Shown: piece by piece, positions 1-12,054 of the stretch
Position numbering within the stretch: the stretch's first letter is position 1
Layout: every line of letters begins with the position of its first letter
Assembly: GCA_028673005.1 (NCBI GenBank)
Contig: CM054118.1
Location: forward strand, 8,083,082-8,147,081
Source of the DNA: Tanypteryx hageni
Lineage: Eukaryota; Arthropoda; Insecta; Odonata; Petaluridae
Direction of reading: 5' to 3'
Length of the DNA stretch: 64,000 nucleotides
Translations under genes and position numbers: made by a program
The notes under the pieces: model-generated
What the model was told of the DNA's origin: nothing
Databases searched by the model: none
Seen by the model: the letters and a program-made list of their open reading frames with translations, nothing else

Positions 1-1004
1 GGTGAGTGTATACTTCCCACATTTTACTGTCTTATTTAATGCGTAGAAATGTCAAATTAATAGCAGATTAAATCGACTGTTTGCATATTTCGTGAATTCA
101 TGCGTATCCCTCAGGGAGCGTAACTGCCGTAAAACTGCCTTTCACATTTACCTCAAAAATACCTCAACCTGAGAATTTTCTTCTCCATCCTCTCTCCATC
201 TTGCTTTAGGCTCCCTTCTCTGCAAAAAAGATAACCTCCTAACGCCCCACGTTATCCCATATCCTTTCCATTAATATTGCACATTCTGCCATTTCCTCCG
301 CCTCTCTTTCCCTTATCCTCTCAGGAAACCTCAAATCCCTTAAGTTGCGCAGACAGCAGCAGCGGCTGAGTGAGACCACTTATATATTTTTATGCTGAGA
401 AGAGAGATAGAGAGAGAGAGAGCGAACATCCGTTCCATAGAGACTATCGAATTCTCCAAATGGAGTCATATATGTTTACCCCACCTCCGCCATTTCCCTC
501 CATTACCTCTTTCTTCCGCTACGTCATTAATCAGAGGTCCCATCCTCGTCCGAAGGTTTTATCTAAAAAGAAGAGACCGATTGGGATGAAATATTTTTTT
601 AAGAAAAAGGACTTCGCTTCCATCACGTTTTTGCCGTTTTTAAAAGCAAAGGTTCTTTTCTTCGCCCCTAATGCATCGGAGCCAGTCCGCCGTGCGAACC
701 TTGCTCCTCAAGAAACCATAGTGTGCACCAGTGTATACATGACTTTCTCCTTATCTGTAATATTTATAAAAATTCCAAATAGGTTACATAATAATAAATA
801 TTTTAAGAAACTGCGAGAAAATTTTAGATTTTACAAAGAACATAAATAAACTCAAACTTCTGATATTTAATATAGCCACAAAGCTCTAACAATTACGAAA
901 AGAAAAAGGAGCGTCACTAAGACGTAACTAAGCGTCAATTGTTAACAATAGTCGTCGGTAGTTGGTGTGGTGGTGGCAGCTAAAAATATAAGATATCTCT
1001 TAAA
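1..1004. other. Non-coding AT-rich stretch
   Basis: No gene is supported here. The window opens with GGTGAGT, which fits a 5' splice donor, but no exon lies inside the window to test it. A short GA tract lies at about 406-421. The 159-codon open frame at 370-849 has no recognisable domain and reads across that GA tract, so I treat it as chance. Confidence 0.6.
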
Positions 1005-1369
1005 CAATGGGAAAATGTTTCAAACAAAGGTTGTGGAAAATTAAATTTCCTCAAACTTTTATTCCATTACATTTTTACATTTATCAAATATTTCAAAATA
1101 ACTGATGTGACAAAAGTAAACACCCACTTCTGGTTGACCGATTTTTACCAAAAACTAATCAGTTCTTGTGACTTGCATAAAAATGTTAAATATAAAATTT
1201 CGCGTTTCACCCACAAAAAACTGTCACATGCACACACACATACAGACATCATCGAGAAATAGGTCAAAACTTGTTCAGGGGACCTCAAAACGAGTATTTC
1301 CGTTGAAATCTCGAAATCGATTTTTTTCATGAAAACAATACTTTCCCCTATAATACGTATGGAGAAAGT
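1005..1369 (+). repeat. Dispersed repeat ending in an ACTTTC...GAAAGT stem-loop, copy 1
   Basis: This stretch is similar to 46290-46663 in the same orientation. Shared blocks occur in the same order: one starting TTCAAACAAA, one around TGGTTGACC, one around GAAATCTCGAA, and a final stem-loop at 1340-1369 (ACTTTCC ... GGAGAAAGT) followed by an A-rich string. The stem-loop and the preceding AACAATACTTTC also resemble the right end of the element at 38406-39208. No protein is encoded. It is probably a short non-autonomous mobile element. Its class (LINE-mobilised tail or MITE) cannot be decided from one window, and the left boundary is approximate. Confidence 0.7.
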
Positions 1370-1813
1370 AAAAATATTCTCGCATGACAGTCGGAATCGA
1401 ATAATGGATCCACCCACGTAGAAAAGCGAAAAATAAAATACGTACCGATAACGAAGAGTAAATACTGAATTTTCGAGCTTATGTTAGCTTCAGGCCCACA
1501 GACATAGGATTTTGAGGATGACTATTTGCTTAATGGATCAGCTACTTCTCGCTGGCTATTTTTATTACTTCACTAATGGAATAAAAAGAAGAAGAAAACT
1601 AAAAAATAGTACCACCAGCCAAAATCATAAACACTGCCACCATAAAGCTAAATCTAATAATATTTAACACTAGTACATATAATCTAAAGCTTTCATAAAA
1701 ATGTTTTCATTAGTTTTCCGTCCAAACTGACTACTTTATTATATCTAATCAAATATATTTTAACCTCTGTGTCTCTGCCTGCCTGCGTGTCTTCCTGTGT
1801 CCGAAGCCTGGAG
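1370..1813. other. Non-coding spacer
   Basis: AT-rich spacer. I see no gene, RNA gene or element boundary in it. Confidence 0.5.
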
Positions 1814-2292
1814 TGATGTCACCTTCCGGCATGTACGCAAATAAATCGAGAACAGTCGATTCTATTTCGATGAATCTTTCGCCTGAATACTCGGCGCGAA
1901 CTCTTGCAGGTTTTAAGTGGATAGTCGTCCTCCGTAAAGGCATGGGTTCGATTCCAGGATAGTTTTCGTTTTTTCATTTGATTAGCACGTGACCGGCTAG
2001 AATATGATGTGTAGATCTTTAGTTTTTAAGATTTTAAAATATCTTAGGATTGAGACTTTGACTCGAGATTTATACCATTTCACGTATAAAGAAATTAATG
2101 TTCCCATTTTTACCGTCGACTCTTTTATTTAATTCGTGTTTGCTCTTATTAAAAGTTTATATTTGATTTTCTCCGATTTTTTGGAATTTCAAAAAGTTTT
2201 CTTGTTCACCTTGGATGTTTACATTGTTGGACTCGGGCTTTCAAGTGCAGTTACACTAAACTTACAATAAAACAAACGCATGAAAGACAATC
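1814..2292 (+). repeat. Tandem duplication, unit 1 (about 0.48 kb)
   Basis: The unit aligns along its whole length with 2308-2797 directly downstream. Shared landmarks include AATCTTTCGCCTGAATACT, GAATATGATGTGTAGA and TTGGACTCGGGCTTTCAAGT. It contains a perfect pol III B-box-like word, GGTTCGATTCC, at 1945-1955, but no convincing cloverleaf. The second unit has lost this word, so it may be a relic of a tRNA-derived repeat or chance. No coding potential is recognised. Confidence 0.85.
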
Positions 2293-2307
2293 GATTAAGC
2301 CTCGATT

Positions 2308-2797
2308 GATGTTATCTCCCAAAATAAACGGATATAAATCAAGAACGGTCGGCTCAATTTCGACAAATCTTTCGCCTGAATACTGGGCGCCAACTCTCGC
2401 AAGTTTTAAGTGGGAAGTCGTCTCCTAAAAAGGCATGGGTACAATAACAGGGAAGTTTTCGTTTTTGCATTTGGTTAACACATAATCGGCTGGAATATGA
2501 TGTGTAGACCTTTTGTCTTTAACATTTTAAATAACTTACGATCGAGACCTTGACTCGATATTTACACTATTTCACGTAGAAAGAAATGAATATTTCTATT
2601 CTTGCCTTCTGTTGTTTAATTCGTTTTTGTTCATATTTTAAGTTTACATTCGATATTCTCCTATTTTTTTAACATTTCAAAAAGGATTTTCCTAATGTTG
2701 CTGGCATTGCCGATCTCAGATTTTTAAATTGTTGGACTCGGGCTTTCAAGTGATATTTGCACTAACCTTACAATGAAACAAGCGCATTAAGGACAAA
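2308..2797 (+). repeat. Tandem duplication, unit 2 (about 0.49 kb)
   Basis: Diverged direct copy of 1814-2292 at an offset of about 495 bp. Many scattered substitutions and a few indels show that the duplication is old. A short extra block, about 2697-2727, is present here and absent from unit 1. Confidence 0.85.
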
Positions 2798-3893
2798 AAC
2801 CAATTGAAATAAATGTGAAAAGTTTTGTGTAAATATAAAACAAATGAAACACGTAGCGAAGAAACTCAAAGTCAGAAACGACTCCAATGCATTGTAATAA
2901 TGGACAACTTACCATTTCAAATAGGAAGATATTTCACGCTTATATTGAAAATATTGTTGCGTCTGCAAATTTTATTGGGCAGTTTAAAGCAAATTACTAT
3001 ATTGATAATATTAGCGATTAATTTCTTTCGATAAATAACCAAGATATTTGACGCGTGGCCAATTCATTTATATTACTTATTTACTTAATATTAAACAAAT
3101 CACAGAACATACGATTTGCTCTACTATCAGAAATAGTGAACAAAACAAAAACTGTGTACCAATAAGTGATATTCTAAATCATGTAGGTATGTGTTTTTGG
3201 TTATGACAATGGTGTGAGCTATATGATTATTTTATATTATAAAATTATAATTAAAAACATTCAACGTAATAATTTTTTGACATAGGAACGATCGCATTGG
3301 GCCATTTCAATCAAAGTTCCCTAAATGTTTGCAGGAAGTACTGCAACACGGGCTCCTAGTTTAAACTAAAATTGTTAATATAAATCCACGAACTACCGTG
3401 GTGGTCATCTTATACAAAATATGAGGCACAGGAGATGACTATGGCATTCCGATGAGACATTATTTGATTTACAAACAGAATGCAGACGAAACAACGATTA
3501 TTTATTCATCTCACGAAGTGTTATTCAATAAACTCATAAAATCAATTCGCTGTAGGTACCACACTAAAGAGGTCCATGCATCGGGTCGTATTTTAAAACT
3601 TAAATCATTCTCCAGCTCCATTTGCTCTCTTCGTACGCTGCAAATTACACGAGAGTGAACAATGCGCAGATTTCTCTGAAATCGCACTAATTGTAACGAC
3701 ACGCCATTTGAGCATCGATATCGTTTATGATGATTTTCCATTTTCAAAACCTTTAACCGCGTCCAACAGCAACATTTACGTCCTTTAAAGAAGGAGCGTG
3801 AAGCGTACACTAAACAGAAAGTACACAATTTTTATGTGAAAAAATCACCATTACGGCAAAATAAATAAGATCCTTGCTAAAGTAAGAGATGGA
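2798..3893. other. Non-coding stretch
   Basis: AT-rich DNA. The overlapping open frames of 68-105 codons between 3452 and 4034 on both strands show no domain and no biased composition, so I do not call a gene. Confidence 0.5.
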
Positions 3894-4273
3894 AGCACGT
3901 TTTTTTTCTCGAGATACTGCCCCGTTGGGGAGGGTAAATCTCCCACCATTGGAATGTAGACCCTCTCTAGATATTTCCATCTGGGAAAACTTCGCTGTTC
4001 TAAATTGAGTGGCTTGGCTAGAATACCATTTCAAAGTATTGAATTTTTCGAATTTTTAGCCACCTAGTGGAAAATCTATGAATTATTTGGATAATCCCGT
4101 CAGCGGAAGATTCGTATATTTATAAGAGCTATCTAATTCAAAAAGAATTTTCCAAATATCTCTTAAAACAAAAAAAAATATCGACCACGAACAGACGGAC
4201 AGACAGACGGACGGACGGAAGGACAACGCGATCACATTAGCGCGTTTTGTTTTCTTTAAAGAAAACGTGCTAA
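3894..4273 (+). mobile_element. Short non-autonomous element with inverted ends and terminal stem-loop (380 bp)
   Basis: The left end reads AGCACGTTTT at 3894. The right end, read on the minus strand, begins TTAGCACGTTTTC, so the element has short terminal inverted repeats. The right end is a stem-loop at 4239-4271 containing the perfect 18-bp palindrome GTTTTCTTTAAAGAAAAC (4249-4266), followed by CTAAAAAA. About 15 bp before the stem-loop lies an imperfect GACGGACAGAC repeat (4190-4223). The order GGAC-repeat, stem-loop, CTAA recurs at 5664-6204 (reverse orientation) and 43244-43455. No protein is encoded. Confidence 0.65.
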
Positions 4274-5663
4274 AAAAGAGTAATAGCGAAGATGTTATTT
4301 CTCATGAAATATTTTTCCATACCACACGACTCGTCGATCATCGCTTCCTAAGTAGGCAACAGGCGTCGCCATATGTCACTTTCATTACCCTCTCCTTCAC
4401 TCTCTCTTTCTCTCTCCCCCTCCTATACTCGCGCATCCGGACGTGACACAGAGGCCATGACTCATTCAAAACGCACCAATCCATGGCCTGTCTCTTCCAC
4501 GTTCAGCCGTCGAATTCCCTCGATATAAATTTTTCCCCTCGTCACCCTCCCCCACCCCCCCTCCCCCACCCCCTGCACCTTCCGTTCGATCATCTATTGT
4601 GCGGTCGCTTCCCTCCTCGCGGGGGAAACATACGTCATCCCATAGCGACGTCATTGTTAGCCTTTCTCGAAAAATCTCCGCTGAATGGAGGCTTCCTACA
4701 AATTCTTCCAATCTTTGTAACCGTTCGCTTCTCGCTTTTCCCTGCTAGTTGGGTCCTATGGATTTTTCCTCGAGCCTCTGCCCCATATTATGTCCTCTCT
4801 TGACATTTCATTCTGCAACACATTCCCTTTGAACCTCACGCAAGGAACAGCACATAGACAATTATTTTTGCATGAGTGTAAGATGTGTGTGCCTATTTTT
4901 GGGCAGCATAACGGCTCAGGATCGTGAATGTATGCCATTTATAACACGGGAAAGCGATCTCGCGAGTGATTAATAATTACAAAATAGAAAATTTTAGGCT
5001 TAAATTTCCACGCATCGCGGCAACATTGTTCGCAAATGGCAGCTGATACCCGATAAAACATAAACGATGTAAAAAATCAGTTTGTTCTTACCCGTCGCTT
5101 AATTTGAGACTCCAATGTGATTCCCATTCCCATGTAATTCTTAAGGAAGATAGGGTTCCCTGCTCACTCTAACCGATGACTTATACATTGAAAATTTACC
5201 ACGAACCATTCTTTATCTTCGACCTTTGCTCTCTAATGTTATACAGAAAATTCTATGAAAAATCTATTCTTCGAAAACACTATTCTTCGAAAACGAAATC
5301 GTCGGAAAAGCAGATATTTACGCTAATACTGTAGGTATTTGAATTCTGCTTTCAAAAATTAAGAACTCCGTTCTTTCAGACAAATGTTCTTTTTCTGAAT
5401 TCGTATCTCAATTTAAAGTAATTTAAAAATGCATTTTTAGAAAGCCTTGCGCTGAATCCCATGCTTTTCTTATGTGGTATTGAAATGGAACATTGGGGTT
5501 AAAAAGACCCCTTAAATATGACCTTTTTATGATTTTCGATTTTTCTCGTCGGTTGTGTCAGTCGACCTACCAACATGCCAAATTTGAGATTTCCATCCTT
5601 ACTAAAAGTACCTTAGAGTTTTGTGTCAGAGAGTGAGTGAGGCATAAGTAGTTATATTATTAG
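4274..5663. other. Non-coding stretch with a CT-rich patch
   Basis: A CT-rich patch lies at about 4383-4425 and a C-rich patch at 4543-4575. The frames at 4466-4803 on both strands come from these biased patches and are not genes. The part from about 5480 to 5660 (GAGTGAGTGAGG near 5630) abuts the next element and may belong to the same repeat. Otherwise I see nothing. Confidence 0.5.
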
Positions 5664-6204
5664 GCGTTCTTTGCACGAAAAGAACGCATACAGGGGAGAT
5701 CGTTTCTGTCCGTCCATCCGCATGTTAAAACTCGGAAACCGCTTGACATATTATGATGAAATTTGATATTGGGGAGTTTTGCTAAAACTCATCGACCAAT
5801 TTCAATTTTGGTCAAACTCGGACATCAATGATGACCACTTTACATGAAGACCTACAATGTTCCTTTGCTTCAACTCGGGAACAGCTGGACGAATTTTGAC
5901 GAAATTTGGTATTGGGGAGTTTTAGTCAAATCTGTTTACAACCACTTTACATGAAGAACTACATGTAATTTACAATGTTCCTTTGTTTCAACTCGGGAAC
6001 GGCTTGATGTATTTTGATGAAATTTGGTATTGAGTAGTTTAACTAAAATTGGTCGCGCGATTTCGATTTTGGTCAAAATCGGACAATAATGACGGCTACT
6101 TTACATGAAGGCCTACATTTATGTTACAACGTACCTCGCTAGCTTCCCGTCAATTCTCACCTGAGCAAATAATATTTAGAAATTTGTGAAATCTCAAAGA
6201 ACGC
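5664..6204 (-). mobile_element. Stem-loop-ended element with GCGTTCTTTG inverted ends and internal repeats (541 bp)
   Basis: GCGTTCTTTG at 5664 and its complement CAAAGAACGC at 6195-6204 form inverted ends. The left end is a stem-loop (5664-5687, arms GCGTTCTT/AAGAACGC). Read on the minus strand, the element ends with GGACGGACAGA, 13 bp of spacer, the stem-loop, then CCTAATAATA, the same architecture as at 43244-43455. Inside are three diverged tandem copies of a unit of about 120-140 bp starting near 5728, 5871 and 5990, each with AACTCGG.AAC and TTGGTATTGGGGAGTTT-like words. No ORF is present. Confidence 0.7.
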
Positions 6205-6254
6205 ATTTGGAAAGTCTGTACACCTTTCCAATCTTGTTATAGATAGTATATCTA

Positions 6255-7955
6255 TTACAAACTAGTAGAATGTGCTTGCTGTCTGCAAGCATTTCATCTC
6301 ATCTTGAAAAATACTAATTTTTCAGAGAGATATTTCATCATGAGAAATATTTCTTTAATTCTAAAGATTTCTCCTCTGCACCGATTTTCGTTTTTTCCTT
6401 ATGGAACAATAATGGAGTAAAACAATCACTAATATTTTCAATTTTAGGAATATCATACTTTTTCTCCATTGGTTTAAAAATGCCACACAGTTCTTCCAAA
6501 TTTTAAATTTGTAGGACATTTAGAAGTGAAATAACATTTATCTAATTGTTTAAATTCAAATAATTTTTAACGGCCGTAATAACAATTTTATGGTTACATT
6601 AAAATATATATTCGTTTGTATAGATTTATCTCTAAATAACTTTAAAATTTCAGCTCTCTAACTCTCTCCGTAGTATCTAAGCATTTACCTATTTGTTTAA
6701 ATTTTAAGAATTTTTAACTGCCAAAAAAATTACAATATTAAAATTTGTATAATCCTTATTTCGTTATTTACCATTTCTACCTATAAAAAATTACAGTTCT
6801 GTAGGACATTCAGAAATACATATTCCTTGAAATTTGGTTTAAACAATTGCGAATTTTTAGCGGTCGCATTGTAGAACTTTTTCAAGATTTTTGTTTTTTC
6901 TTCTCGGTTTTGCACAAAATCCTTACTATATAAAAAAATTCGAATCTCCAGATCTTCTGGAAGTGCATAAACGTATTATCCTCCTATATGCATATATATC
7001 ATATATCATACAAGTTAGTGCTTGCATTCTGCAAGCATTTCTTCTCACCTTGAAAAATTAATTATTTTTTAATAATGATATTTCATTATTAGAATTATTT
7101 TCTTAATTCCCAATATTTCAATTCTGCACCAATTTTCGTTTCCTTCTGGAACAATATTTGATTCAAACAATACCTAAAATTTGCTATTTTAAAAATATAA
7201 TAATTTTTCCATTATGGTGCACTAAAGCCACACATTTCTGCTAAATTTTAAAGTTATAGCACATCTAGAAGTGATATAATATATTTCTGATTTTTTAAAT
7301 TTTAAATATTTTTAACGGCCGCAATAACAACTTCTAATGGTTATCTAATGTTTATCTGTGTATACGGACTAAGCTCTAAATAACTTAAATCTTTCAGCTT
7401 CCTAGCTCTCCCCGTAGTACCTAAGCATTTACATATTTGCATAAATTTAAGAATTTTTAAATGCCAAACAAATTAATATATCAAAACTTCTTTAAACCTA
7501 ATTTCCTTTTTCACAAATTCTACCTTTTAAAAAAATTCAGCTTCATCACACATTTGGAAATACATAAACCTTAAATATATATTTTAAACAATTGCAAATT
7601 TTTTGCGGTCGCATTGTTAAACTTTTTCAAGATTTTCGTTTTTTTTATTCGGTTTTGCACATAATCCTGTTGTCGTAAAAATTTTCGAATCTTTAGCTCC
7701 TCTGGAAGTGCCTAAAAATTAGTATCCTCCTATATATATCTTCATTATATATAGACGTTCCTTACAGAGAAGTAACATCATTATATACAAGTAGTTGGTG
7801 CGTGCATTCTGCAAGCATTTCATCCGACCTTGAAACATTAATTATTTTGTAATAAAGATATTTCATTATTAGAAATATTTTTTAATTCCAAAGACTTCAT
7901 CTCTGCACCAATTTTCGTTCTTTCCTTATGGAAAAATATTTGATTAAAACAATAT
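6255..7955 (+). repeat. Tandem repeat, period about 0.76 kb, about 2.2 copies
   Basis: Three starts of the unit are visible at about 6270, 7020 and 7800. Each has a TCTGCAAGCATTTC word, then CTTGAAA, then GATATTTCAT and CTGCACC.ATTTTCGTT. The ends of units 1 and 2 also match: ACTTTTTCAAGATTTT at about 6877 and 7621, then TCTGGAAGTGC and TATCCTCCTATAT. The third unit stops after about 155 bp. Copies are strongly diverged. No coding capacity is recognised. It could be a decayed satellite or a duplicated element. Confidence 0.85.
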
Positions 7956-7991
7956 ATATATATACATATATACACTCGTTGGTTATCATAT

Positions 7992-8052
7992 TTATTTAAC
8001 TGTGTATAATCAAATCCGCGCTGAGAAACCCCGCATTGCAAAAGTTTTTACT
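7992..8052 (-). repeat. Dispersed repeat end, copy 1 (possible pogo/Tigger-type terminus)
   Basis: On the minus strand this stretch reads CAGTAAAAACTTTT and then a block GCGGATTTGATTATA..C.GTTAAAT that recurs on the plus strand at 41031-41091. The pair shares about 45 of 60 positions by eye. An AT-flanked CAGTA start resembles pogo/Tigger-type inverted ends, but I see no partner terminus, so the family assignment is tentative. Confidence 0.45.
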
Positions 8053-8195
8053 GTATATATAAATCCATGTATATATGTATGTAGGCACGTGCCCTATGTT
8101 ACATAACCTCGGTACGCCGCTAACCCCAAGTGTTTACAAGCGCACCGACCCCATCATTCGTTCTTCCGAGGCAACTCCAACACTTCGCATCCCTA

Positions 8196-9110
8196 CGTGT
8201 TAGACTTCGTAAACTTTTCTTATCCCTCAAACATGAACTTCCAGACTTCTAACCGCATGTTCGACACACAATCCCTTTCCCTTCCCCTCTCTCTCCTTTC
8301 CACGCCCACGTTACACTTACCCAAGTTACCAAAAATACTTCTGCCATCTTTCTCCTTCGCACTGGACAACCCCACACGCCATACACTGCTTGCTAACTCC
8401 CTATTCCTCTCCTCCTTTCTCTCACACTCTCCTACTCGTCTCCCTCTCAATTTCTCCGTCTTCCTTTCTCCCTCTTACTACCTCTCCATTCTCTCTATTA
8501 ATCTGTCCATCTTTATCTCTCTCATTTTTATCTCCTCCATCTCTCCCTCCATTTTCCTCTCTCCCTCCTTTTTCCTTTCCCTATTTTCGCGTTTTCTAGT
8601 GCAAAATTTCTCCTTTTATCTCACTCTATCTTTCTCTCTCCCACACACTCTCTCTCCTCTAATCTTTTTCTGTCCCTACCTATTCCTCTCTCTCTCTATA
8701 CCTTTCTTCCTATTCCTTTCTCCTATCCCCCTCCCCATCCCTATTTCTCCCTCTTTATCCCTTCTTATCCCTCTCTCCCTATCTCTCTCCCCTTATACTT
8801 CTCTTCTACTCTCATTTTATTTTTCTTTCCTCCTCTTAGTTTCTACCTCCCTCTTTCTATCACTCCCTCCTTCCTTCTCATTTTTCCATTGCAATCTTTC
8901 TCTCGTTCTCTCCCTCTTCCTTTCTCTCATTCACTCTCGTCATATCCCTCTCTATCATTATCCCTCCCTCACTCTTCGGAATTTCGGCCTTTGATAGCAC
9001 CTTCCTCGCTTCCGTTAACTTCCTTTCACTCTCATCACCTCTTTCTCCGCCCAATCTTCGCTTGCTCACTTAGTGCATCTGCTCTCCTCACACCCTCCAT
9101 ACTGCACTCC
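8196..9110. repeat. Polypyrimidine (CT-rich) low-complexity tract
   Basis: About 0.9 kb in which the plus strand is dominated by CTCTCT, CCCTC and TTCCT words. The 265-codon open frame here is almost only Ser, Leu, Pro and Phe, as expected from translated CT repeat, and is not a gene. Similar but shorter tracts lie at 27465-27520, 36520-36595, 40515-40625 and 41300-41400. Confidence 0.85.
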
Positions 9111-10004
9111 CCAAAGAGCAAGTTCCTTACCTCCGAAAAGGTTAAAAAAAAACGCCACTTGTTGTCTCAAATACAACCTCGGTGTTATACTTCCACCAAA
9201 ATGACATGCTAGCCTTTGTCTTGTTCCTGGAAGTTTTTCCTTGCACGGTAATTTCGATCGTCGGTGGCGTGTCGAGTTTCCTTCGAGTTTTTAAAGGTTT
9301 CGGCGATTTCCATACGCTACTGGAATAATGCATCCGGTTTTATTAAAGTTCGTCGTGATTGGCTTTCAAAATACTGCAGAAATTTTGTGTTCATGCGTGC
9401 TAAACTGAAGATAGTTTGCTGTTACATAACTCGTAGAGCAGAAACTTTGCAATAGGAATGTGTCCTGTTTGTATGGTGATGAAAAATATTTTAAACGGGT
9501 TGCTATTCTATCATCAAAATATTATTAAATCAAACTTAGTGAAACAGAATCATAATCTTTAGTGTGCGTTATTATAAATTTCCTAATTTTTTATTTTAAT
9601 TTTAATATTTTTTCCTAATTTAATTAATTTTATATTCGTACATTATTGTAATACTAATGCTTCTAAATCTTGCGGTAAAGAAATAACTGTGGTTCTAAAG
9701 AAAGCGATTTTTAATTACAATTTATAATATTACAAGTGATAGTTTCTATTTGTTAATATTCAGCTCTGCGGAATTCAAAATAATTTCTCAGCGAAGGAAA
9801 CATTTTAAACATTCGTTTTCATAAATAAGCAAAGCTTTTTATTCCACACGTTATGATTACGGAGATAATGAATAAGATGTATTGCCTATAACAGTGATAT
9901 TAAAAGAACAAAATATATTTGCGTTTAAAAAGTAATTGATAAAAACGTGTTTTCTCTTTGAAATAACGTCACTCATATAAACTTATAAAAAATATAATTT
10001 TATT
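9111..10004. other. Non-coding stretch
   Basis: AT-rich. I see no gene or element boundary. Confidence 0.5.
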
Positions 10005-10143
10005 ATGTAAATAAAAAAATATTCTATATTTCTACTAGACAATTATATTGCGACCGGTTTGGCCTGTGATGATGCTGTAACAGACGAAAACGGTGGCAAT
10101 AAATTTTCCTAGTGGAAATATACAATATTCTTTTTATTTACAT
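10005..10143 (+). mobile_element. Fold-back element with hammerhead-like centre (139 bp)
   Basis: The outer parts are inverted copies of one another: ATGTAAATAAAA at 10005 against TTTTTATTTACAT ending at 10143, and CTACTAG against CTAGTGG. The centre (10050-10094) has ACCGGTTT pairing imperfectly with AAAACGGT around the string TGATGATGCTGTAACAGACG and then GAAA. TGATGA (10067-10072) plus GAAA (10086-10089) resembles a hammerhead core, but the expected first C is replaced by G. Similar cores are known from Penelope-like element ends. I infer a non-autonomous relative, with no activity implied. Confidence 0.55.
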
Positions 10144-11796
10144 GATGGAATCTTTCCACAAAGTAGAGCCTTCCAAAGTGGAATAATTTCATTAAACGAG
10201 AAGACATTTTGGCTAGCTTCAAAAGATACAAGTAGCTTCTACAAACGCTTATGCGTATAAATAACAAGAAAAGTATCACTCTAGTCAACCATTCTATGTT
10301 TAAAAGATATATCTTTTACCGAAGGAGAAATGGAAAAACCCAAGTGTACATTTCAACTATATTACTACTCGTTCACGGGCATCAACCAAGTTTAAACATA
10401 TACAAACATACATATTCTTCTTTTATAATTCTATTTCATTATTTTACGAGAGGAAAAAATTATCATCAGTTCATGTAATTCATTTTTTAATAAAGAACCG
10501 ACAAACAATTTCCTCGAGTTCATTTCATACAAAAATATGAATCACAGTTTGTAAATCCTCATTCAAACTTCGTTTTAAAAAGGTTTTTAACCAGTTTTCG
10601 AAAAACTAACCCTTTTAACCCGCAGAGAGATAAATTTCCAGACGTGTGTGACTTGATCTTCACTCTTTTTCGTCGAATTACGGAGTTGGTAAATGTTATT
10701 GAAGCGTCGAAAAACGGATTGGCGAGACTCTGGGAATTTGGGAATTTTCGAAGCGGTAGTAATAGGTCGTTTATCATCCGCGGAAGAAGAAACAGCAGCC
10801 CGTGCTCACGACTCTGATTCGCCCATTTTGTTTCATCGTCTAGTTCTGTTTTAGGTTTTCCGCTTGCGCGGCAACGCGTAAATGTTTCAAAGTGTCAGTT
10901 TTTTTTGACAGGCGATGTAATTTATGGATTCAAAACGCGAGAATCCAGAAATCCAGTTATTCACAGGGAAACGATCATTTACAGAATGTGATTGGATGAA
11001 ATATATAACTGTTACTAAGATAACAAAAAACAGTCACATGAATAACTCGTGTCGGTTGCAGAAAGAAAATTACGATTTTAGTTTGAAAAGTTAAATATAA
11101 GGCAATATTGCGGACAGTTTGTTAACTGTCCATATAAAATCACTGAATACGACAAAACGAATAAAAGAATGGCATTGAAATCCCGTTGAATGTAACATAG
11201 GAGTTTTCGTAATAATGTTTTATGTTGATATCCGAAGATATTATTTTCCTAAGACTAATTAAATATTTTATCAAATTCTGAGACTATAAATAAGAAACAT
11301 GATTTAGATGTGTAAATAATTTAATTACAATGAACCAATATTAAATATTAAATTACCATCATGTTATACTAGGCGTTTATTCGGAGTTATAATTTTGCTT
11401 GAATGGAACAAAATATTCAAATATCCTAAACCGACGAAAAATTTCCTAAACGTGCTTCAGAAGCTGTGCTGTAGGTTATCATGTTTTGATCTCTACGATC
11501 TAAGTGTCCATTTCGAAAATCACCCAAGAAAGTCCCACCCCAAAATTCTCCCAAACACAGGATGTTTCAAAAGCCCAAAATCGTGAGGAAAACATTATTT
11601 AAGGTCTAGAGAATGGAATCCGAAACGAATGTGTGAAAATTTATTGTCATTGTTGTGAGAAACGTTCAAAACAACAAAAGGACAAGAATTGGTTCACCTA
11701 CGTCAGCGATTCGCAATATGAGCAAATAGTACAATAAAATCTTCAAATAAAATGATTATTAACTATATTAAAAGCTTTATTTCTTTGTCCTAAACC
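10144..11796. other. Non-coding stretch
   Basis: AT-rich. The open frames at 10251-10478, 10559-10777 and 11395-11586 are short, without recognisable domains. Nothing else is seen. Confidence 0.5.
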
Positions 11797-12006
11797 ATCA
11801 GTTCCAAACTGTGGGATCGCGAAAGATTTGCAGAGGGGTCGAGGAGACAAAGCAGTGTATATGTAAAAATTTCAGTATTCAATTTTTTTGCTAATTTTAA
11901 TTGCATGATTTTATTTCATTATTAATATTTTTTAAACCCTAATTTTTTGAACTACTCCAACCATATTTTATATTAGTCAATAGATGAATGGGTTGAAGGG
12001 GTCTCA

Positions 12007-12054
12007 ATAAGATCGGCCGCCGTAATAGGGGGTTGCGATAAGATCGGCCGCCGT
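12007..12054 (+). repeat. 17-bp direct repeat, 31 bp apart
   Basis: The word ATAAGATCGGCCGCCGT occurs at 12007-12023 and again at 12038-12054 in an otherwise AT-rich region. It is a small local duplication of a GC-rich word with no assigned role. Confidence 0.8.

Noticed and set aside
1..8. GGTGAGTG at the window start, a consensus splice donor
   Set aside because: The exon would lie outside the window, and the motif alone is too common to call.
5664..6204. CRISPR-like array (three spaced repeats)
   Set aside because: The repeated unit is 120-140 bp, diverged and without short identical direct repeats. The context is eukaryotic mobile DNA.
8197..8994. 265-codon open frame on the plus strand
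   Set aside because: It is a translation of CT repeat (almost only Ser, Leu, Pro, Phe) with no domain.
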